A stretch of DNA of 64,000 nt from Lepidostoma basale (taxonomy: Eukaryota > Arthropoda > Insecta > Trichoptera > Lepidostomatidae), in assembly GCA_022606425.2 (NCBI GenBank), contig JAHDVF020000208.1, positions 1,288,501-1,352,500 of the forward strand, in the 5' to 3' direction. Below are positions 35,115-46,740 of the stretch, piece after piece. The notes under the pieces are model-generated. The model made no database searches. It saw only the letters and a list, made by a program, of their open reading frames with translations, and had not been told where the DNA came from. Each line of letters opens with the position of its first letter. Within the stretch, counting starts at the first letter, position 1. The translations under genes were made by a program, and so were the position numbers.

Positions 35115-36334
35115 TTACAACCAACTAGGCCCTAGGCAAGACTCCACTATCCTAACGGCGTCGTGTCGCCCCATGTTTCTGAAAATATTCGCCAAGTCGG
35201 CCACGGCGCTGGTGTTTCTATGGCGACACTCCCAAAGATCTAATATGTGTTCGGTCGGTGAGCTTTTGGTCGCGAAGAAATTAATGTATCTGTCGACGTT
35301 GAGCTTTTGCGCAAGCAGACGCCAGTCGTTGCCTCTCGCATTGGGGGGGTCGAGACAACCGCTCAATTGTTTTTTGACTGATTTCGAGAGCCTGAAAGGC
35401 GTCACATTGTCCACTATGCAAGTGTTAATTCCCTTGTCGCTGACGGTCATAGACTTTTGCTTGGCAGAAGTTTGTATGTCTTCGTCGATTACAGAAAGTG
35501 AACGCTCGGGCAATGTTTTACTGTCGACTCCGTGTTCCAGGAAGCCATTATTATTGTGGGCGAAATTAGTATTCATTCCGCTAAACGAAGTATTCCCATT
35601 TCTGAATTCGTCGTTTGACCGCATCGTAAATACTTGCTTATGAGACGGGTTCACTTTTTGATACGCGATAACTTTGAATTCTAATTCGTTGATTGAATCC
35701 GTCTGTTCCAACGTGAAGCTACAGTGTAAGGAATTGGAAGTCGAACTCCAGATGTGAGAGAATGGAATTTCTTGATAACTTGAATTCGGTTTCGCCCTCC
35801 AACCGACTCCGATATCTTCAAGACTGAGACATAAATTTGATCCACCATCTTGGAACCATATAGATTTTGGGTTATCAACTAACACTCCCCCGAGTCGTTT
35901 TTCTTGATCTGCGCAGTAATGCAGAGCGCATGGCGTGTCTTCAAAAACGTATACTCTGATAGAGTAATCAGTAAGAGTAGAATCAGAAAGGAGTGGCGCA
36001 TACACGGCTAATTTTAAGTTTTTCACGGCCTTACCATTAAAGCTTTCTCCGGCCAGCACAAATGTGGATAAGAAGTCTGTTACGAGGTATACTTTGTCTG
36101 AATCCAACTGAGTGAAGATGGGAGTGTTGATAGTCTCCTGGCCCAGGCTGACTATCTTCCTCCACTCGGTGTGAGAGTCCTGGCTGTGGCTGGTGGCTGG
36201 GCCCAGGGTGTAGACGGACAAGTTCCAGAAGCCGTGCTTCAGGCTGGCGCAGTGGGGGATCTGTATGATGGCCGCTTTGCATAATTGGATCCCCGGGGGG
36301 CCTATCTTGATGACTGGGCTCAGTTGCGTTGTTC
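35115..36334 (-). CDS. unc-5: unc-5 terminal exon: ZU5 end, UPA, death domain
   Basis: 1220-nt last exon following acceptor TTCTGAATTAG. It completes Gly and continues TTQLSPVIKIGPPGIQL, the conserved second half of ZU5. UPA follows (LEDIGVGWRAKPNSSYQEI is recognisable), then a variable linker, then a death domain beginning near GNDWRLLAQKLNVDRYINFF with the conserved LLDLWE-like helix (HILDLWECR). The protein ends CLGPSWL. The UPA and death domains form an autoinhibited module in vertebrate UNC5; that this insect protein does so is inference. No frameshift or premature stop is seen. Confidence 0.93.
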
Positions 36335-39300
36335 CTAATTCAGAAATTACATTTGCTTAATTATCAATTTAAAATGTATAAAATCCTTATCGCTGTAAGT
36401 CGGATCGAAAAGGCGTAATTGAATGAAATTTATTTCCTGGTTAAAGGATGTTTACGTCATCCTTGAGCCTATGCAGTTACGTAAATAGTGCGAAATGCGA
36501 TTTTACGTAATTTATTCTGATATTAATTTTAGTAACTAAAATTTTTATTACGAAGTTAAGTATCTGAATGACATAAGTTCTAAGCTTCATATTCTATGCT
36601 GTATGAAATTGGAAATTTGAGTACCATAACAATATTAATACCCAAAGAAAACACACACGTGGTAGTGTGATGGCAAAAGGTTATAAATTGTCAGCTATTC
36701 TTTTTTTAAATTTTGATTATCACAAATCTAATTAAATTATACAACCATATCTGCAATACAGAATTTATTAGATATTTGTATTTGAAGTTTTTCGCCATAT
36801 CAATAATTTCTCAGATAACGTAAAATCATAAATTTGTTTATCTTAGTACATAACTATACAGAAATATATAAAAAATATTATAATAACAAACTTTTTAAAA
36901 TATTGAAAATGAGAAATACAACATTTTACCTTCACAAATCCAAAATCAAAAAGATGATAACTTTCATTAGCATACTCGTATATAATATATACAAAAATAA
37001 ATTTAAATGACACGTGATCTAAAAATCCCCCATAAAATTCCTTCATTTATACAATTTAATCAAGATCCTATAATCGAAAATTTATCCCACATTTTGTGGA
37101 ATTCATGCGCGTATTACAAAACTCAAAGACAACTTCTGTTGAAAAACCAATGAAAATTATAACTTACCTTCGGGAAAGCTCGGTCTGCAGCGGTCCTCCC
37201 GCACGAGGCACAAGTAAAGCGTCTCTCTCCGGCCGCGAGGCAGGGCGCCCTCGGGCAGCGAGGCGGCGGCGCCAGCTTGCGGGAGGGCGAGGCGCGCGCC
37301 CGCCGGCCCCGCGGAGACCGCCACGCTGGTGGGCGTGTTGCCCACGAACTCGGCGAAGAGCCCGGCCATGGCGGGCAACGACGGAAGAGTCACCGTGTCA
37401 CTGGCCACGTCGAACGTGCACTCCGCTGTGGATATATTGACGGGTTAATAAAAATAATATTATGCATATATATACACACTTAACCACCCTACGTATTTGA
37501 ATGTACGTGATACGTTCACTGTGACTGTATAATATTCTACGCTATCCCGTATCACGTACGCTCTTGAGAAAAAGTAATGTACCTAAAATGTTCAAACTGT
37601 TAGGGATACGCGCGTGTGCCAACAACACTCGAGTACAAGTATTCATAAATATAATAGTTTTACAAGGGGCAGGCGAAGTGTGCGGCCGAGTATTTGACGT
37701 TTCGTAATTTAAAAAAATAAAATTAATATCTAATTAAATTTCATTAATAAAAAACCTGCTATTTTTGCAAGTTTCTCGGAAAATTACCCAAAGGTAGGGC
37801 GGTTAATGACGTGCAATTTGCGAGATGTCGCCAAGCTTGTCCAAAACAACGATAGGTACGTAGACAGTATGTAATCTTAATGTAAACTAGTAAATACAAA
37901 CTAACATTTCTTAATATAAGATGAGTAAAAAAGCTAATAAATGGTAAAGCGTGGGATCGGAGAAGGGGAGATGTTAAGGGGTTTTGAGCTCTGCAAGAGT
38001 TGTTTATCGACCGGAATAATTTTAATGTTGGTTATTCATAATAGTATTTCGCAAAAATATAATTAATTTGTTCCCCTTACTGACATGACTCTCGCACTGT
38101 TTACTTAGTAATATATATTTTGATTAATTACACTTGGTTTTTTGACTTCGACCAGTTCCGGCAGCTCGCTGTCATCTGTGGGGGTATTCTTTTCATAATA
38201 CAATATTGCTAATTTTTCTTATTCTATCTCTTATTCGCCTGTCTCTCTCTATACTCTCCGTGAATTTTTCCAATATCCGAAAAAAATATTTTACCAAAAC
38301 GTACGGCACTATAACACAATCGAGGAGATATTAACCGGAAATCTTCTTCATTCTTACGCTCTTTTCCGGTAACAATTTTCAAAAACCTACGGAAATCTCG
38401 ATGCAAAAATTGGGCTAACGATGTACAAACTTTAATGAATAAAAATATGACAATGGAATCCAAGAAATAACTGTTGTATTCTAAAAATTCAGCCAGAAAA
38501 TATATGCCGAAAAGCGTTATTGTATGGATATGATTTATGTGTTGTAATTGTAAACAATTTCAATTAGAAAAAGTAACAAGTATAGAACAAAATTAACGAA
38601 ACGATCTCAGAGATAATATTTTTAAATGCACTTGAATAATGTATCTCTCACAGACACGCTCCGTGGCAATATAACGCATTAAGCAAATGAATTGTGCTCA
38701 CAAATTTCAAATTAGACACACAAGCTTTAATTTAAACGTTTGAATAATTACTCATTTTATTAGACGTCATATTAATGGTAAACATATGTTTGGAAGACTA
38801 ATGATACTCCGTAAAAGTTTCTCCACCATCGACCCCCAGGACATACATCCCGGTACCGAGTCAACGAAAAAGAATGTTAGCTCGTTAATGATTGTTACTC
38901 AGACAAGTGCTTTTTCTTCTTATTGCGATGGAAAGTACTGCAGAAATTACTTACAGCTAGAAAAACAACTGCTGGAGGAGTGATCCGACTCGCTGTAGGG
39001 CTTCTTGTCGTAGTTGTCACTCTCGCTCGAAGGGCTAACCTGTCTGTCCAGCGGCTGAGCGTAACTGAAACAAACGTAGACGCAGACATAAATACGTGTC
39101 AAGCTTTCTTTAACTACAAATAATATGTACTATGGACATAAAAAAAATCACTAATTACATTTCATGATTGTATATTGCGTGTATTAAAAAATCGTTTCTT
39201 TTCTAATTTAATGCATAAAGACATTTTGACAAGACAGGCTAGATATAAAGTTTGATCAAACCGATTAAAACTTTTGTTTACGACAAGAACAATCAAAAAT

Positions 39301-41334
39301 AAATACTGGTACAATTTTAAAACACCTATACAATTTCCTAAAAACGCTACAAACTACATGACTACGTTCTGTACAAAAGTTCCAACATCGATTTCTGAGA
39401 AGACAAAAATATTGCCGATATTTTATAATAAATTGCTTTAAAAGATCATCTCAATGGTAGGTACTTTTTATTATTATTTCAATAGTAAATGTAACATTGT
39501 AGCATTTCAAACTTATCGTTTCGTTATTTTATATGTAATCAATAAAAACAGTAATTTAATTTTAAATTAGAAGAAGACCGAGGTAACCGTGGCACGATCA
39601 ATTCATTTAAATATTAAATGTTGACCATGTGAGGAGTCAAAGAAATCGACGTGTGTGCATGACACGATATATGAATATTGAAGAATCGAGAAAAGTATGT
39701 TCCAGTATGGCAGTTCATTTTTTTATACCTACTCCATCGGAGAGATGCGTGATGGTAGTTAATTTAAAAATATTCATTTATCAAAAAAGTCTAAGTCGTT
39801 TAAAATATTTCGTATTAATTAAGAATTGTAAGGAAATCGCATTAACGTAACAATATAAAATTTCGAAATAATACTTTCAGTATTAGAAGAACGTACTCGT
39901 GTGTACCTACATTAAACGAGTAGATAGACTACAGTACAATTCGACGAATGACCAATTTAAATACACATTAGTTTCTCTCAACCTCTAGGCCTTGAAATGC
40001 TGTTCGTACCTGTTGCTGAGGTGAGGCACGTCATAGTGGTGTTCCGAGGAGCGCCTTGGGGGCTGTGGAGGCGGCTCGGGCCAGGGGAGGGCTGTCGAAC
40101 CCGAACCGCCCCCATGCCGCGTCAAATCAGGCTGCAGGGAAAGAGACTTCTTCTCAGTGTCGGGATAGAACTCGGGACGAAATTCAGCTGTAAAGAAAAT
40201 TAGAAATTAATCCCACCCTAAGCGGGTCGTTTATAATTTTTTTCTATTCGAGTTATACTTCTTTTAGCGCGTTTAGTAGAGGGTAAAATTGAGAGCTGCG
40301 CGCACACCCTGTTATGATAGTGCGACATGAAGAATGGCCATTAATGACAAATAACGGCCGGACAAGTAAATTTACGAATTGCGATATTAACATATGTCAC
40401 AAAATAAGACGTAAATGAAGTTAGTCGTAAAAAATTTTAAATGTCACATTTTAGTGGGGTTTTTCGAATATTTTGCACAACATTACAATCAGTGACAATA
40501 TCTGGGTTTAATAATTTTTTAAGTGTTTTTTTTTTTAATTGAGGTTTAGTTTTTGTAAGTATTTTTGTTCAGTAACATATTTTTTGGGGTGTTTTTAACT
40601 CAACCTTCATAAATTGTATTTAATATTCTATAATTTCATCGACCTTTCTACTAACTTATGGTGTGAGTATTGGGCACACCTGAATAGAAAAATTGCAGTT
40701 ATTTTTTAATTTTTTACGCAAAATAAGTATAACTTCTTAAGAGCATACATAAGTACACAGAAGTTTTTTTACATAAGAAATAATTCATAATTATTTTAAC
40801 CCAATTTTGTTAGGGTATATAGTTTTCGGTAAAATATATTTTTTCATTAAAACACCTTACCTCATAACAGTTTTCCAGCTATTTTATTATGCTTTTTTTA
40901 AATAAATAAAAACGAATATGTTCTAATTACATGCAATATTATTGTAATTTTTTTATATCGAGAAGATTGTTGATGGTTAGTGAAATTTCTTGGTGGATAT
41001 ATGTATATATATTTTTTTTTGATAAATTTAATTTCATTCTCTTTTTTTCCTTATAGTTCCTACCATTTTTTTCTTTTAGTATCTATCATCTAGTCCATAT
41101 AGAATGGCGGAAAACTATATACATATTTTTATTTTTTATATTAACGAGAAGCTTTCTATTACGAGTATTTATAGGAATATAATTTGATCTCATATTTACC
41201 AGATCTCGCCATGTTATAGAGCGAATGATCCCTTTCCTTTCTTCGGAAGAAACGGTAAGCCAGAAATCCAATAACGATGCAACCGAGTATGGCAGAGGCC
41301 AGTCCCAAGTAGAGTCCAATATCTCCAGATGACG
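35115..41334 (-). CDS. unc-5: unc-5 netrin receptor, 3' part of gene (five exons)
   Basis: Netrin receptor of the UNC5 family, a single-pass membrane protein that mediates repulsive axon and cell guidance. Exons are complement of 41334-41200, 40187-40010, 39064-38955, 37425-37168 and 36334-35115. Every intron has GT..AG ends and all split codons join in frame, giving 632 residues and a TAA stop at 35117-35115. In order: transmembrane helix (about residues 6-27), Ser/Tyr-rich linker (about 45-140), ZU5 (about 170-300), UPA, then a C-terminal death domain (about 548-630). Introns are 1012, 945, 1529 and 833 nt; two carry repeat debris. The first exon here starts with two bases of a split codon, so the gene continues upstream. 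Ig and thrombospondin exons were not found in 41335-64000. The family call is firm; paralogue and species are not determined. Confidence 0.93.
37168..37425 (-). CDS. unc-5: unc-5 exon: linker end and first half of ZU5
   Basis: 258-nt exon with ATCCACAG acceptor and CCCGAAG/GTAAGT donor. It encodes ECTFDVASDTVTLPSLP and then the start of ZU5, including ARLALPQAG, the SLPEGALPRG turn typical of UNC5 and ankyrin ZU5 domains, and ETLYLCLVREDRCRPSF. The exon is strikingly GC-rich, with Ala/Gly/Pro/Arg codons ending in G or C, while the introns on both sides are strongly AT-rich. The opposite strand is also open over it, but that reading is a shadow. Confidence 0.9.
38955..39064 (-). CDS. unc-5: unc-5 exon: Ser/Tyr-rich linker
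   Basis: 110-nt exon with acceptor TTTGTTTCAG and donor GCT/GTAAGT. It encodes YAQPLDRQVSPSSESDNYDK, then KPYSESDHSSSSCFSS: acidic, serine-rich, with two Tyr residues. It is one of the small exons between the membrane helix and ZU5. Codon phase is 1-in and 1-out; the terminal T joins CG of the next exon to make Ser. Confidence 0.88.
39572..39765 (+). pseudogene. LINE-A fragment inside an unc-5 intron
   Basis: AGAAGACCGAGGTAACCGTGG, then CGATCAATTCATTTAAATATTAAATG and the NVEESRKV region, ending in GAGATGCGTGATGG. Same strand as the plus genome strand, so antisense to unc-5, in the 945-nt intron. Confidence 0.7.
40010..40187 (-). CDS. unc-5: unc-5 exon: juxtamembrane cytoplasmic linker
   Basis: 178-nt exon with TTTACAG acceptor and AACAG/GTACGA donor. 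It encodes EFRPEFYPDTEKKSLSLQ, then a Gly/Pro-rich stretch and HHYDVPHLSN. Joined to the next exon it reads HLSNSYAQPLDRQVSPSS, a continuous cytoplasmic linker. The YDVP tyrosine is in a typical SH2-binding-like context, but phosphorylation is only inferred. GC content is clearly higher than in the flanking introns. Confidence 0.9.
41200..41334 (-). CDS. unc-5: unc-5 exon: transmembrane segment
   Basis: 135-nt exon bounded by CACAG acceptor and G/GTAAAT donor on the minus strand. It encodes SSGDIGLYLGLASAILGC followed by IVIGFLAY, a hydrophobic helix of about 21 residues, then a basic stop-transfer run (RFFRRKER). This is the membrane anchor between the extracellular thrombospondin repeats and the cytoplasmic region in UNC5 proteins. 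It begins with two bases (CG) of a codon started in an exon outside the window, and ends with one base that the next exon completes to Ala. Confidence 0.9.
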
Positions 41335-41693
41335 CTGTGAACAAAAGAAAAGAAAATTTTAAATAAGCATAATAATTCATTTACGCACATAACGTTATTA
41401 GCCTTAACTGTAAATATGAAAGTTCTTCAAATATAACATTTCTGAATAGTCAAAACTAAGGTAAATGCATATATGTTATGTTATGGAATGACATTAATCA
41501 AATGTAGTGCAATATTTCCAACTTTTTTTCCAAGTTTCAACCCTAGGAATTGGTTTGCAGTAATTCTAACATATTTGCTGATTCTCGGGATGCCACTCGA
41601 CCCTTTAATGTGGTAGTTTCCCGATGCTTTGAACATTCTAGTTTGCGGCAGGTTATTGGAACCCAATTACCGTTTACATTTTTTTACCTACAG

Positions 41694-41868
41694 ATTCTCA
41701 TGACAAGTGATAGGTAGCTAGTCTATCGCCATTTTTATTGACACGTGAATTCTACCAGACCAAAGACAAGCGTGAGGTTTTTTTTCACACTGTTATAATT
41801 GGAAATCGAACCAAGGATCTTGTTGTGTTGCAATCATAGCTATTGCCACTCTACCGCTAAGGCCGTTA
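41694..41868 (-). mobile_element. tRNA-derived SINE in unc-5 intron
   Basis: Minus strand: CCTTAGCGGTAGAGTGGC, a degenerate B box (GGTTCGATTTCC), a TGGTCTGGTAGAATTCACG tail and a terminal hairpin remnant (TGTCATGAGAATC). Oldest-looking of the four copies. Confidence 0.78.
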
Positions 41869-42654
41869 AATAAAGATTTTTTAATGATGTCGAGTGCACT
41901 GAAATAAGTTTGAATTGAGGACAAGATTTCTATTATGTACATTAAGCACAACTGTTCTAGTTTTTAACTGACATATTAATTATCTAAACGTTTTTTTAAT
42001 GTCAGAAAAACCATTTAAATTCGAAAAAAAAACATGTTTAACAATAATGATTAATGAAAATACACTGGACAGAAAAGGGCCAAGAGTCAGTCTTTGCGTT
42101 TACACAACTTTGCATATACTGCGAACTAACCAATGAATCATAATTAGCATTCAGCGTTCACAACATCGCTTACTTAAACGTTACTTACTTAAAAACTTAG
42201 CGTAAGCTAAGAGAATTTGAGCTCACTTTTGTGTTTAAATATAGCGTCAATATTTAACCATGAACCGAGAGTAAGAAAGAAAAGCTAATTAAATTTTAAC
42301 TGAATTTTGTGTTAACACCACTTGATTTTAACAAAGTTTATTTTTTTGTGAGTTTCGTGTATGAAATTAATAGCATCATATTGTGCTTATTTTAGATATA
42401 ATAGCTTAGTAATATTATTAAATAAAATAAAATAAAATAATATTTTTCAATCATTCACTTCATAATTATCGTTTCATATATTAACCTAACCAAATTTGAT
42501 ATACGTACCAGAAGACAGCAGCGAATTACCAAAAGCGGTCAAATCCATAAACATCATGGTAAATTAAACTCTTAATTTTTTTTAAATAGTTTTTTATTTA
42601 ATGATCTTTTACTATGAAATTTCAAATAACAACATTTTTTTAACGTTTTTTTTA

Positions 42655-42780
42655 GCTATTTGAGGCCAAAATTGGTTGGTGAAACAGCTGTTGTGATAAT
42701 TTCATAGAATTAAAATAAATAAATGGGGATATAATAACAATGTTCCAAATTAAACAGTTAAAAATAATGCTATTTCACAA
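42655..42780 (+). repeat. H3 single motif, degenerate
   Basis: GAGGCCAAAATTGGTTGGTG then AAACAGCTGTTG: CCAA..TTGG stem II, GAAA and ACAGCTGT are kept; CTGATGA is lost. The tail has an ATGTTCCAAATTAAACAG end. Confidence 0.5.
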
Positions 42781-43321
42781 GACATTTTCCTTGACTATTG
42801 TATTAAATTTCAGGTTCAACTAGTGTCCCACCATAAAGTGAATACTGTTTGTGTCCATTATATAATCTGTCGCATGATATGTAATATGGATTTATTCTAA
42901 TAATAAACAGCAATTTTCTTTTTAATAGTTCCTAGAAAATACTAAATACTATTGGTTTTTAGTATCAGCAGTGAAAAATCTAATTTGGATCCTCAGAACA
43001 TCGTAAAAAAAGTAATTGCTTTACGCGGGGTATTAAAATTCATCGATTTTTATAATCGTTGTTCACTTCAGGGTGGTCGTTAGTATTGTTCATCTCATAA
43101 CATCCATCTCATCTACACATTTTTTCGTGATTGATTATAGTGTGTACATATTTGAGTTACTCGCATGACGTGTAAAGCTGTGAATCAATTGAAGCAGTAT
43201 AACTATAAACCGACCGATATCAATTTACAAAATGCTTTAAAATATCGAAACATGGGAATTTATTTATTATATTTATAAATATGTATAAAACAAATTATGT
43301 AAACCCCCAAATTACATCATT

Positions 43322-43552
43322 AATACAAATAAAATCGTCTATTGTCCAGAAGATTAAGTATATTTTACGGGAATTACATGTTTCGCCTTGCTACGGGATT
43401 ATCAAATGAAGCCGATTTTCTGAGAGTAAATTCTGCTACATTTTCTCGGGTATACAAACAACGACGTACTTCATTCTCGCTACGTTTGACAAAGAACATA
43501 GCAAGGCAAAACATACTATTCTTGAAAACAGATGTTTTCATTCGTATTAAGT
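43322..43552. repeat. H2 foldback, diverged
   Basis: Left arm AATACAAATAAAATCGTC with minus motif 43375-43407 (ACATGTTTCGCCTTGC). Right arm motif 43485-43520 (AGCAAGGCAAAACATAC) ends in GATGTTTTCATTCGTATTAA. Confidence 0.65.
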
Positions 43553-43915
43553 AGAAAAAATGAAATAATATTTTAACACAGATCAAGCCGCCACCGAAGA
43601 GATTAGGGGATAACTGGACGTCATCACCTCAAGACAGCTCACCGTCAAATAATAGATCATACGACCTAGACCAAGGGAAGAAGAAGTAAAAGTTCTACGA
43701 GAAAATGAATTTTTTTATTGTCAATGGTTCTCTTGTGCAAATTTATCAAGAATGCGAAGTTTTAAATTACGGCCGAAACATGAAAATACACATTTTTTTC
43801 CAATACTTTACGTAATAGGTCTATTTTTTTTTACTTTGGAAGCTCAAAATATAATTTGATACATATATATTTTACTTCAATATACCCTTTGATAGGCTTT
43901 TACTAAAATCATTAA

Positions 43916-44170
43916 TATAACTAACTAACTAACCATCACGCCGTCTCCCCGAAAGGGTAGGCAGAAAGAATGGACTGTCACACTTTTACTGATGCGGCAC
44001 TCCATCCTTCTCTTTTCGCCCCGCGGGAGACGCGGTGTGATGGGTTGCGAACCTCATCGCCACCAATAGGCATCTCCCGCGCACACTTCGATCTTCCAAC
44101 ATCCACAAAATAAATCTAAAACAAATAATATAAAATACAATGATATAAAATAAAATAACAAAATAAAAAT
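43916..44170. repeat. composite repeat: opposed LINE-A-type 3' ends (copy 1)
   Basis: Starts with CTAACTAACTAAC and a minus-strand LINE-A 3' end (to about 43985). A plus-strand related end follows (CTCCATCCTTCTCTTTTCGCC, GGGAGACGCGGTGTGATGG), then a shared body with GGGTTGCGAACCTCATC and an AT-rich end of AAATAAAA units. Copies 2 and 3 have the same structure, so it spreads as a unit. Confidence 0.75.
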
Positions 44171-44212
44171 AATTTAATACAAAATGTTATTTTTAGATGG
44201 TGCACATTTGTC

Positions 44213-44411
44213 TATTTAATTTATGTTCCACGAATCCACCGTTTTTTAAATTTAGCACATAATGTAATAACACATAATGTTTTTCCGATGTTGCACATGT
44301 TGACATGGACGATCCGGACTTTTGTGTTTATTTAATTTATGTTACACGTATCCACCGTTTTTTAAATTAGCTGTTATATGATTTAATTAATGTTCCACGT
44401 ATCCACTTTTT
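44213..44411. repeat. short direct repeats, three units
   Basis: TATTTAATTTATGTTCCACG with AATCCACCGTTTTTTAAATT recurs at 44213, 44330 and (shorter, TTTAATTAATGTTCCACG) 44372. Units are spaced about 117 and 42 bp. Confidence 0.65.
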
Positions 44412-45204
44412 TATTTGGCAGTAATTAGGCACTTAAAACCAACCAACACCAGCAAGAACTTTAAAAGAATATTGAAGAAATTATTCAAATTGTCATTGGA
44501 ACAAATGAAAAATTTATTTTTACACCTGTCAAAATTCTTTATATAAACGAAAATCATTAATATTGGTTTCAATTATAATGTATACTAAAAACTATTTAAA
44601 CGAATCTGTCCCTTCACACTCCGATCGTCTGGATCTATATGGAGTATATGGTAATACAAAGTATGAAGGTGGGTACTTGTAACATCAATAGCTACTCAGT
44701 GCGGCTCAAGTGGTATATTATGTATGCAAGTACATCGCATGATTAATGACTTTGCCGGTTGCGCTACGTTAATTGAGAACCTACGTACATATTAATATAT
44801 GTATAATTTATACGAGAATCTGAAAACCATTATTTTTACTCAAACAGAGCTTAGTAGGTGTACCTACTAGATTAATCAAACAATGAGACGTGTCAAAGTA
44901 CTACGATATCCCCTTCACGTGTGTTTACTTCTGGGAGGTAAAATGTAATTATATTTCTAGCACCTAATGAAAAAATGTCCACATTTGCGTAATTATCCAT
45001 TACTAACTCTAAACTTCCTTTCTCTTTTGTATTATTTGGTATATTGTTTATAATTCAGACCTTAACTATAAACGTATTTCAAATATGCACATAGTATGTA
45101 TATATTACAAATTATCAAGTGTGTAGATATTACAAATTTAATTCAAGCTTCCCAATATTCACCTAGCTTTTACAAAAAATTTATTAAAACAATTATACTT
45201 TAAC

Positions 45205-45700
45205 AACGAGAATGAAGAAAATGTGGTAAAATCAAATCAATCAGATTTTCAAAATCAAAGAAATCAATGTGTGTGCAAGGCGTGTTTACGTTGAGTAGGC
45301 GAGAGAATTATGTTTAGAAAGAATATTGTAGCGATTTGGCTTCCTGCCGTTAGTAAAATTAGAAAGTTTCAAATAATTGCATGTTTCAGTGATATTAATA
45401 TGATTTCATTAATGTACTATTTGGACGAGTTCAATGCATATAAATATACGAATATTATTGTGGTCCGAACCAACGCAGCGATCCTTTCATAATTTTATCC
45501 ATAATACCTTCTTCCGCTCTACATTATTTTCTTATATCAGCTTTTTAGATTCTGTCGTACATTGTTCTACCACACATACGTCTTAGGGACCTCATCTCTA
45601 CCGCATTTATTCTGCTCTCATCCTTCTTCTGCTAGTTCCATGCTTCGTTACCATACATAACAGTTGGGACCAGAACTCCATTGTGAACGGCCGTTCATTT
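45205..45700. pseudogene. LINE-A pieces in opposite orientations
   Basis: Plus-strand piece 45205-45320 (NEENVVKSNQ, CVCKACLR regions, matching GRPRKTWHDQINQ onward). Minus-strand piece about 45455-45700 covers MAVHNGVLVPTVMYGNEAWN to the SLRWFG region. The split falls between the RWFGH and RPRKTW parts of the ORF. Confidence 0.7.
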
Positions 45701-45737
45701 CTAAATTGTGTTTATAAACATAATTTAAAGGGGTTTA

Positions 45738-45800
45738 CTTTTAATAATGCCCTGACAGGGCTAAACATGTCATTCTGATAAAATAAAGTAAATGATTTAG
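45738..45800 (+). repeat. H2 single motif
   Basis: TAATAATGCCCTGACAGGGC then TAAACATGTCATTC: perfect GCCCTG.CAGGGC stem II, TAAAC in place of GAAAC, ACATGT. Confidence 0.5.
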
Positions 45801-45984
45801 AAAACGGACGACATAGTCAATATAACTTATAAATACGTTATACTGTTCTACATCTTTCCATGAAACCATACATATGAATTTAAAAATATATAATATAACT
45901 TTTTTTTTGAAAGATTAATAAAATAAACTAATAAGCAATACTGCGATATCAAAATTTTCATCCAGAAAACAACTGATTTTCTTT

Positions 45985-46260
45985 TTCTTCTTCAACCTTC
46001 TTCCCTCACCTGCCTGGGTCTCTCTATATATAACCCCCCATCAATTTTCCCCACTGGTCCCTATCTTATCCCTTCCGCATCCAGGTCGTCCCAGCTAATC
46101 GTGAAAGGTCATCAGTCCATCTTTTAGATCACCTCCCAACACTCCATTTCTTTGTCCAACGCCTCCATTAGAGTATTCTTGGAGTCCATCGAGTCCTGCC
46201 TTGTCTTGCTATATTTCCAACCCATTTCCACTTCAATTTAGCTGTACCATCCATAATATC
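45985..46260 (-). pseudogene. LINE-E-like 3' fragment
   Basis: Starts TTTTTCTTCTTCAACC (reverse of a GAA tail) and on the minus strand carries a DLDAEGIR-like C-terminal segment with stops. Followed head-on by the plus-strand fragment at 46300. Confidence 0.55.
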
Positions 46261-46299
46261 GGCAATTTTAGTTTGGTCTGATTTTGTTTGATAAGTCTA

Positions 46300-46740
46300 T
46301 AAAGCCTGCGTTCTGCCAGTTCGTACTTATGGTCTTGAAACTGTTACATTGTCTAAACAAAGTGATGAGAAACTGGAAATGGAAATAAAAAATGGAAACT
46401 GAAAAAAAATAATGCCTAAGAGACAGAGTCAGAAACGATACGGTGAGAGAAAAAACAAAGGCCACTGACATCATCCACCGGGTAGCGACTCTAAAATGGC
46501 AATGGGCAGGTCACGTAGCCAGAAGCTCAGATGAAAAATGGACAAGAAGACTGCTGACTTCAAGACCGTGGACGGCAAAGAGAAGTGCAGGAACCGCAAC
46601 TACGGTGGAAGGATGATCTGAACAGACACGTCGGAATAACCTGGATGCAGTCTGTACAAGACAGAGTAACATGGAAGCGAATGGAGGAGGCCTTTGTCTA
46701 GGAGTGGACGGGAATAGGCTGAGGAAGAAGAAGAAGAAGA
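46300..46740 (+). pseudogene. LINE-E fragment with (GAA)n end
   Basis: LPVRTYGLETVTLSKQSDEK, then ATLKWQWAGHVARSSDEKW and TRRLLTSRPW in shifting frames, ending AGGAAGAAGAAGAAGAAGA. Same family as 60.2-60.9 kb. Confidence 0.72.

Noticed and set aside
35173..35643. 156-codon plus-strand frame opposite the unc-5 terminal exon
   Set aside because: It lies entirely antisense to the UPA/death-domain coding sequence and has no domain of its own.
37096..37440. Plus-strand open frames over the unc-5 ZU5 exon, rich in Arg and Ala
   Set aside because: They are antisense shadows of a GC-rich exon whose minus-strand reading has correct splice sites and a ZU5 domain.
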